Assembly: GCA_002333425.1 (NCBI GenBank)
Contig: DDBL01000219.1
Coordinates: 1 to 10,828, forward strand
Length of the DNA: 10,828 nt
DNA from: Leptospiraceae bacterium UBA2033
Lineage (GTDB): Bacteria > Spirochaetota > Leptospiria > Leptospirales > Leptospiraceae
Reading direction: 5' to 3'
The position numbers were made by a program, and so were the translations under genes. Each line of letters starts with the position of its first letter. The first letter of the stretch is position 1. The notes beneath the pieces are model-generated. The model saw only the letters and a list, made by a program, of their open reading frames with translations, searched no databases and was not told where the DNA came from. Positions 6,677 through 10,828 of this stretch are shown here, one piece after another.

Positions 6677-8512
6677 ATGTTTTGGAAAAGTGATAGGGAA
6701 AAAAGAAAACTTACAATTTGGGTTTATAGAATACTCCGGTATTTATTAAATATTAGATCAGCTATTCATGGATTTCATTTTAGTTACACTCGACCATTTA
6801 CTCGTGGACTTTTTGCACTTTGCGGTTTCGTGTCAATAGCCACTTTGACTCTTGAATACGGTTTTTATTTCAACAGTGAGTGGGCAACAGCTATTTGGCT
6901 CTTAAATTCATTTGCAATTAACTATTTACTTGCTTATGAAATCTTTGGTTTGTTATTTACGAATGAGCCTTATCCTGAATATATTAAAACTCACAAACCA
7001 GAAATAATTATTGTCACACTTGTTTTGTTGCAGAAATTTTTTGAGCAGGATATTATTAATTATCTTCAACTTGGTGAGTTCGGAACGGATGACACTGCAT
7101 TAGTATTTTTATCTATCAATCAAATTTTTTTAGTATTTTCTAATCTTGCTAGGTTAGTTAGAAACACAAGAATTTACAATCTAAAGAAATTAAATCCTTC
7201 GCTTATTTTCTTTTTTAGTTTTGCTTCGATTGGTGTAATTGGAACAGCCTTATTATCTCTACCCAAGGCGCAAAAGGTTGATCTGAGGTTAATTGATGTA
7301 ATCTTCACTGTAGTCAGTGCAACTTGTGTAACTGGTCTTTCTACTATTTCTGTATTTGATTCCTTTACTACATTGGGGCAAATTATTATTTTGTGTTTAA
7401 TTCAAGTAGGTGGACTTGGGTTAATCACTCTCACTACATTTTTTTCTATTTTCCTTGCAGGTCAGGCTTCAGTGAATGACAAGTTATTGATGAAAGATCT
7501 TCTGAGCGAAGAAGCGATTGGGCGAGTAAAAAAAATTATTCGCCAAATTGCGATTCAAACACTCATCATAGAAGGAATCGGCGCCTTACTTCTTTACACT
7601 TATTTGCCAACTAAGGCAAATTTATTTGGTAAGGAGAAAATTTTCTTTTCAGTATTTCATTCTATATCTGCATTTTGTAATGCAGGTTTTTCTTTGTTTG
7701 CCAATGGGCTTGCCGAGAGTATGTTTCAAGATGGTAAGGTTTATCTCGTCATTATTATGACTTTGATTCTATTTGGTGGAATTGGTTTTCCTGTAGTGAG
7801 CGAAGTTTTTAAAAAAATTATTTCAACAGATACAAGTAATGTAAGACTTTCTGTTTTTTCAAAGTTAGTTTTAATTATTAGTTTTTCTTTTTTTATTTTG
7901 GGGGCTATTCATTATTACTTTTTAGAAGCAAACCACACACTCAAAGGTCTTTCAGAATTTGATAAAATTTTCCATTCCTTTTTTTATTCTGTAACAACTC
8001 GTACGGCTGGATTTAATACGCTCGATATTTCAAAGATGGGGACTCCGATGGTTTTCTTTTCTTTTTTGCTTATGTGGGTAGGAGCTTCTCCAAATTCAAC
8101 AGGAGGAGGAATAAAAACTACTACGTTTGCTGTTAGCCTCTTACATATCGTAGATTTGGTTCGTGGCAGAAATCGTTTAGATATTTTTAAAAGAACTATT
8201 TCTCCTGCTTCCATTTCTCGTGCGTCGGCTACTATTGTTTTGTCGCTTTTCGTAATTTTTATCGCTATTTTTTCTATGATTCTTGTAGAGCCTTTTGCCT
8301 TTTTAGATATTTGTTTTGAAGTAGTTTCTGCTTTTGGTACAGTTGGTTTGACAAGAGGAATAACTCCGAATCTTTCTTTTACAAGTAAGATTGTTATTTC
8401 TTTGGTTATGTTTATGGGTAGAGTAGGTGTTTTGACTATTCTAATTGCATTTGCTCCAAAATCTAAAGTGTATAATTACCGTTATCCGGTAGAGTATGTT
8501 GTTGTTGGATAA
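6677..8512 (+). CDS. TrkH/KtrB-family potassium transporter with voltage-sensor-like N-terminal extension
   Basis: This is the ion-conducting subunit of a Trk/Ktr potassium (or cation) uptake system in the inner membrane. The core (about 175-611) has the four M1-P-M2 repeats with filter loops TCVTGLST (216-223, Gly220), CNAGFSLF (334-341, Gly337), TTRTAGFNT (440-448, Gly445) and FGTVGLT (553-559, Gly557). It also has the gating-loop string SPNSTGGGIKTTT (471-483) and the conserved GRVG arginine (Arg582) of the last helix. The C-terminus, YRYPVEYVVVG, is KtrB-like. KtrB proteins are usually about 450 residues; here about 170 extra residues precede the core and contain four predicted helices (about 41-65, 69-94, 107-130, 141-168). 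The fourth has Arg159, Arg162, Arg165 and Lys171 in three-residue steps, and the second has Glu88. This pattern resembles an S1-S4 voltage sensor. No RCK regulatory subunit (KtrA/TrkA) is in the window. Only a weak GGGG precedes the ATG. Confidence 0.93.
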   Translation: MFWKSDREKRKLTIWVYRILRYLLNIRSAIHGFHFSYTRPFTRGLFALCGFVSIATLTLEYGFYFNSEWATAIWLLNSFAINYLLAYEIFGLLFTNEPYPEYIKTHKPEIIIVTLVLLQKFFEQDIINYLQLGEFGTDDTALVFLSINQIFLVFSNLARLVRNTRIYNLKKLNPSLIFFFSFASIGVIGTALLSLPKAQKVDLRLIDVIFTVVSATCVTGLSTISVFDSFTTLGQIIILCLIQVGGLGLITLTTFFSIFLAGQASVNDKLLMKDLLSEEAIGRVKKIIRQIAIQTLIIEGIGALLLYTYLPTKANLFGKEKIFFSVFHSISAFCNAGFSLFANGLAESMFQDGKVYLVIIMTLILFGGIGFPVVSEVFKKIISTDTSNVRLSVFSKLVLIISFSFFILGAIHYYFLEANHTLKGLSEFDKIFHSFFYSVTTRTAGFNTLDISKMGTPMVFFSFLLMWVGASPNSTGGGIKTTTFAVSLLHIVDLVRGRNRLDIFKRTISPASISRASATIVLSLFVIFIAIFSMILVEPFAFLDICFEVVSAFGTVGLTRGITPNLSFTSKIVISLVMFMGRVGVLTILIAFAPKSKVYNYRYPVEYVVVG

Positions 8513-8514
8513 GA

Positions 8515-9192
8515 TTAATCCCAAATAAATAACCAGCGGATACTGACATAAGCCGCGTAGAATATCCAGCCGAGAGGTCCTTTTCGTTCTTTTTCTACAA
8601 GGTAAACATTGATCTTGGAGTATTGAACCATGTTTTGGTAGAGGTTCATTTTTCCTTTTAAAGTATCAATTTCGTTTGTGATTCGATGAAGTTCTTGTTC
8701 GACCTTAACAGATTCTTCTACAGTTTTTGCTTTTGCAAGTAAATCTAGGTAACGCTTTTGGAATTTTTCTGCATTTTCTAGTCGGATTTTTGCGTCATAA
8801 TATGCTTCTGTAATGTCCTCTGAGGTTACTTGTTCGTAAACTACACTTCCAATACTTTTTACTTGCGAAATCATGTCAAAAAAACTATCACCTGGAACTT
8901 TAAAATAAACCGAATTTAGAGTTTTACTTATTATAACTCCTTCTTTCATTTGGATCAACTTTGTGAGATTTTCTATGGTTTCTGCCATTTTATGTTTTTC
9001 GATTTCCATATTCAAACTTGCTGAATAGGTTACAATGCGTGGCTGATTCTTATTATCCTGTGTTCTAAATTCACCTCCACTTTGTTTTGTATTAGTAGAG
9101 TTTGTTGTCTCTCGGGCTGCCATTGTTTTCTTTTCGTAGGATGAACAATAAATTTGGAAAAGTAAAATTAGAAAATAAATTAAATGTTTCAT
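8515..9192 (-). CDS. DUF4349 domain envelope protein, possible lipoprotein
   Basis: The 225-residue protein has an N-terminal signal segment ending LFQIYCSS. Cys16 could be lipidated, but Tyr at -1 and Gln at -3 are unusual even for the relaxed leptospiral lipobox, so lipidation is uncertain. After a polar linker (17-50) comes a DUF4349-like domain (about 52-200). It shows RIVTYSASLNMEI, a VYFKVPGDSFFDMI strand-helix, SEDITEAYYDAKIRLENAE (124-142), a long coiled coil (about 135-190) with a TVEESVKVEQEL segment, and the closing strand YSKINVYLVE. A hydrophobic C-terminal segment (206-223) should be a membrane helix, as is common in the family. The family's function is not established. AAGG about 8 nt upstream gives a ribosome binding site. 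The gene lies 21 nt after the response regulator stop with no terminator, so it is probably the last gene of the signalling operon. It converges on the potassium transporter with 2 nt between the stop codons. Confidence 0.88.
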   Translation of the reverse strand: MKHLIYFLILLFQIYCSSYEKKTMAARETTNSTNTKQSGGEFRTQDNKNQPRIVTYSASLNMEIEKHKMAETIENLTKLIQMKEGVIISKTLNSVYFKVPGDSFFDMISQVKSIGSVVYEQVTSEDITEAYYDAKIRLENAEKFQKRYLDLLAKAKTVEESVKVEQELHRITNEIDTLKGKMNLYQNMVQYSKINVYLVEKERKGPLGWIFYAAYVSIRWLFIWD

Positions 9193-9213
9193 TAAATACC
9201 TTTTTTAAAAAAA

Positions 9214-10203
9214 TCACTTTTCATAAATTGACAAAGACTTATAAGACTTATTATCGTTGTTATCTAAAAAGGTAATGATTTCAGTGCGAACACCTTTTTG
9301 GATATTGAATATAATACTGTCTGAGACTTCGCGGCAAATATAGAGTCCCCGCCCGTGGGAGTCACTTATGCCCTGGGGAAGACCAGTTGCTTCATTTACG
9401 TTTATATGTCTGTCTAGTCGGTTTAGAATTTCTTCTTTTTTGAGGGAACCAAATTTATCTCTTGTTACGATGATGAATGTTTTGCTGTAAATTCCATACC
9501 CAATTTCAAAATAATCACTTTCGGAGAGTTCAATTTTTTCATCGCTGATGAGTAAATCTCTAGATGGAAGTTCTAGTTGGTATTTGGATTTTCCTTTTTC
9601 ATCTCTGGGGGCACGAATCATTGCGTTAGACGTTAGCTCCTCAATGACTTGATTGATAATTTTAGGAGCACCTTTTTCTACTAAAAATTTACCAATTCGG
9701 TTAGATAAAAATTCTCTCTCTTTATCTGACTTAATCGTTTTAAATACAATTCCTTTTGGAGGGGGTACTTCAAATTTGCCGCCCGTATTAGAGTCATTTA
9801 TACTTAGGTCTTTGTCAAAGTATTTTTCTACACCAAAAATATCGTTGGTTAGTAGTTTGTAAACCATCACCGAAATAAAACGTAAATCCAAGAAAGAATA
9901 TTTCGGGATAATATTCCAAACTCCATAATCTTTGGCAAATTTAATATACTCATTTATGTTGTAAGCTGTGATTAAAGTATACAAAGTTTCGGGGTAATGT
10001 TCTCTTACAAATCGAATTAAATCAAGTCCCGATTTTCCAGGCATTTTAATGTCTGTAATCAATAAGTCGATTTTTTCAGAGTTCAAAATTTCAACAGCTT
10101 CGTTGTAATTCTTTGCGCCAAATACGGAGTATTCGATAGCAAGTACGTCTTTGATGGCGGTTCTTATGGATTGGATGTCTTCAACAATTAGTATTTTTTT
10201 CAT
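9214..10203 (-). CDS. Response regulator with receiver domain and GHKL ATPase output domain
   Basis: Residues 1-120 form a CheY-like receiver with the acidic pair Glu8/Asp9, phosphoacceptor Asp51 in ITDIKMPGKSG, Thr79 and Lys101, so phosphorylation should be possible. After a linker (about 120-150), residues 155-315 form a GHKL ATPase related to the RsbW/HATPase_c_2 group. The N-box is EELTSNA (188-194, Glu189 and Asn193). The ADP-binding D-box appears as TRDKFGSL (Asp249) instead of the usual DxGxG. The G-box is HGRGLYI (283-289). No DNA-binding domain is present. The D-x-FG-x-L variant and the roughly 55 residues between N-box and D-box recall ATPase domains I know from other spirochaetes and deltaproteobacteria; this comes from memory. 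The output may be protein phosphorylation or partner binding, as in partner-switching systems. The start overlaps the kinase stop by 4 nt (ATGA), so the two are translationally coupled; only a weak GAG precedes the ATG. Confidence 0.9.
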   Translation of the reverse strand: MKKILIVEDIQSIRTAIKDVLAIEYSVFGAKNYNEAVEILNSEKIDLLITDIKMPGKSGLDLIRFVREHYPETLYTLITAYNINEYIKFAKDYGVWNIIPKYSFLDLRFISVMVYKLLTNDIFGVEKYFDKDLSINDSNTGGKFEVPPPKGIVFKTIKSDKEREFLSNRIGKFLVEKGAPKIINQVIEELTSNAMIRAPRDEKGKSKYQLELPSRDLLISDEKIELSESDYFEIGYGIYSKTFIIVTRDKFGSLKKEEILNRLDRHINVNEATGLPQGISDSHGRGLYICREVSDSIIFNIQKGVRTEIITFLDNNDNKSYKSLSIYEK

Positions 10204-10828
10204 TTTCTCGTCTGTGATTTTATAGTTGGTATGGAAATAGAGAACTTGGTTCTGTCATCGGTAGATTTTACATTGATCTTCCCGTTGTGGTCTTTTACGA
10301 TGGAGTGGCAAATGGATAATCCAAGACCAGTTCCAGTGCCTTCTTTACGATTGGAATAAAACGGATCGAAAATTTTATCTACCACATTTTCAGGAATTCC
10401 TCCAGCATTATCTTCTATCGTAACTATGGTAGAGTTTTTTTTCTTTTTAACGTCTACTCGGATGTAACCTTTGCTATAGTCAAATGCTTGTAGTGAATTT
10501 CTAAATAGATTTAAAAATAATCTTTCAATCTTAAATGGATTAAAATAAAAAATATATTCATCATCTGCATTTATATCCCAAGAAATATTTTTAGAAAGAT
10601 CTGGATAAAGTCGTTGAACTGTTTCTTTTGCTTTGTAGATTACTTCTACTAAGTCAGCAAGTGTATACTTAGATCTTTCTGGTTTTGCAAAACTAATGAT
10701 GTCTGACACAATGAGAGCCGCACGTGCTAAATCTTTTTGAATTAAGTCTAGACGATTTAAAATTACTTCTGGCGCAAAATGAGAAAGATTGTTTACTAGA
10801 TTTTGAACAGTGAGGCTAATGCCTGTTA
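10200..10828 (-). CDS. Sensor histidine kinase, C-terminal part (5' end beyond window)
   Basis: This is the C-terminal 208 residues of a histidine kinase. The frame stays open to the right edge. A GTG at 10707-10709 could be mistaken for a start, but it lies inside the dimerisation domain: the 39 codons to its right encode TGISLTVQNLVNNLSHF and then KDLARAALIV, leading into SDIISFAKPE, the end of the second DHp helix. The leading TGI matches the end of the usual HE-x-N-N-PLTGI phosphoacceptor box, so the catalytic His should sit a few codons beyond the window; this is inference. The ATPase domain is complete: N-box ERLFLNLFRNSLQA (about 10485-10526), D-box EDNAGGIP (near 10400), F-box IFDPFYSN and G-box GTGTGLGL (about 10317-10340). 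The class is NtrB-like. The sensor region is not visible. It overlaps the response regulator by 4 nt and is its obvious phosphodonor. Confidence 0.92.
   Translation of the reverse strand, partial: TGISLTVQNLVNNLSHFAPEVILNRLDLIQKDLARAALIVSDIISFAKPERSKYTLADLVEVIYKAKETVQRLYPDLSKNISWDINADDEYIFYFNPFKIERLFLNLFRNSLQAFDYSKGYIRVDVKKKKNSTIVTIEDNAGGIPENVVDKIFDPFYSNRKEGTGTGLGLSICHSIVKDHNGKINVKSTDDRTKFSISIPTIKSQTRK

Noticed and set aside
7521..7544. Hairpin GGCGAGTAA/TTATTCGCC with an A-rich loop inside the potassium transporter gene
   Set aside because: It lies in coding sequence of a cytoplasmic loop with one mismatch, has no T-run and no nearby gene boundary. It is probably incidental.
8507..8521. GGAT/ATCC inverted repeat at the junction of the convergent transporter and DUF4349 genes
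   Set aside because: The arms are only 4 bp with no T-run, which is too weak to call a terminator.
9193..9213. T-run/A-run between the regulator and DUF4349 genes as a terminator
   Set aside because: It is a simple TTTTTTAAAAAAA palindrome without a G+C stem, and it overlaps the ribosome binding site region of the next gene.

Overview
The window is AT-rich and almost fully coding. It looks like a chromosomal segment of a spirochaete of the Leptospira type. This is an inference from the low G+C by eye, the style of the class A penicillin-binding protein, the long potassium transporter and the noncoding sequence at the left edge, which contains a GGAGTTCCTAC-like string familiar from leptospiral intergenic DNA. 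No phage, insertion sequence, CRISPR array, tRNA or rRNA is visible.

Layout. Positions 1-320 hold no supportable gene. A tightly packed plus-strand run follows (321-5624): a bifunctional peptidoglycan synthase; a major facilitator superfamily exporter of the EntS/MFS_3 type whose start overlaps the synthase stop (TAATG); an unrecognised 297-residue protein overlapping the exporter end by 8 nt; and an exported 241-residue protein with a C-terminal membrane hairpin. That run meets a minus-strand gene for an unrecognised helical 320-residue protein (5621-6583), the two stops overlapping by 4 nt.

The 93-nt gap at 6584-6676 separates the helical-protein gene from a divergent TrkH/KtrB-family potassium transporter. 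It contains a perfect 17-bp inverted repeat with a TATACT -10-like hexamer in each arm. On the minus strand the hexamer is placed so that the mRNA would start at the A of the ATG, suggesting a leaderless transcript. The transporter (6677-8512) carries an N-terminal extension of about 170 residues that resembles a four-helix voltage-sensor domain, including an S4-like RLVRNTRIYNLKK string.

The right part is a minus-strand operon read leftwards: a sensor histidine kinase whose 5' end lies beyond position 10828, a response regulator with a receiver domain joined to a GHKL ATPase output domain (ATGA overlap with the kinase), and 21 nt later a DUF4349 envelope protein. The kinase and regulator form a signalling pair whose output seems to be an ATPase or protein kinase rather than a DNA-binding domain. 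The DUF4349 protein may belong to the same pathway.

Most notable are the voltage-sensor-like/KtrB fusion, the symmetric divergent promoter region, a C-terminal EF-hand-like calcium loop on the peptidoglycan synthase, and the receiver-ATPase regulator.
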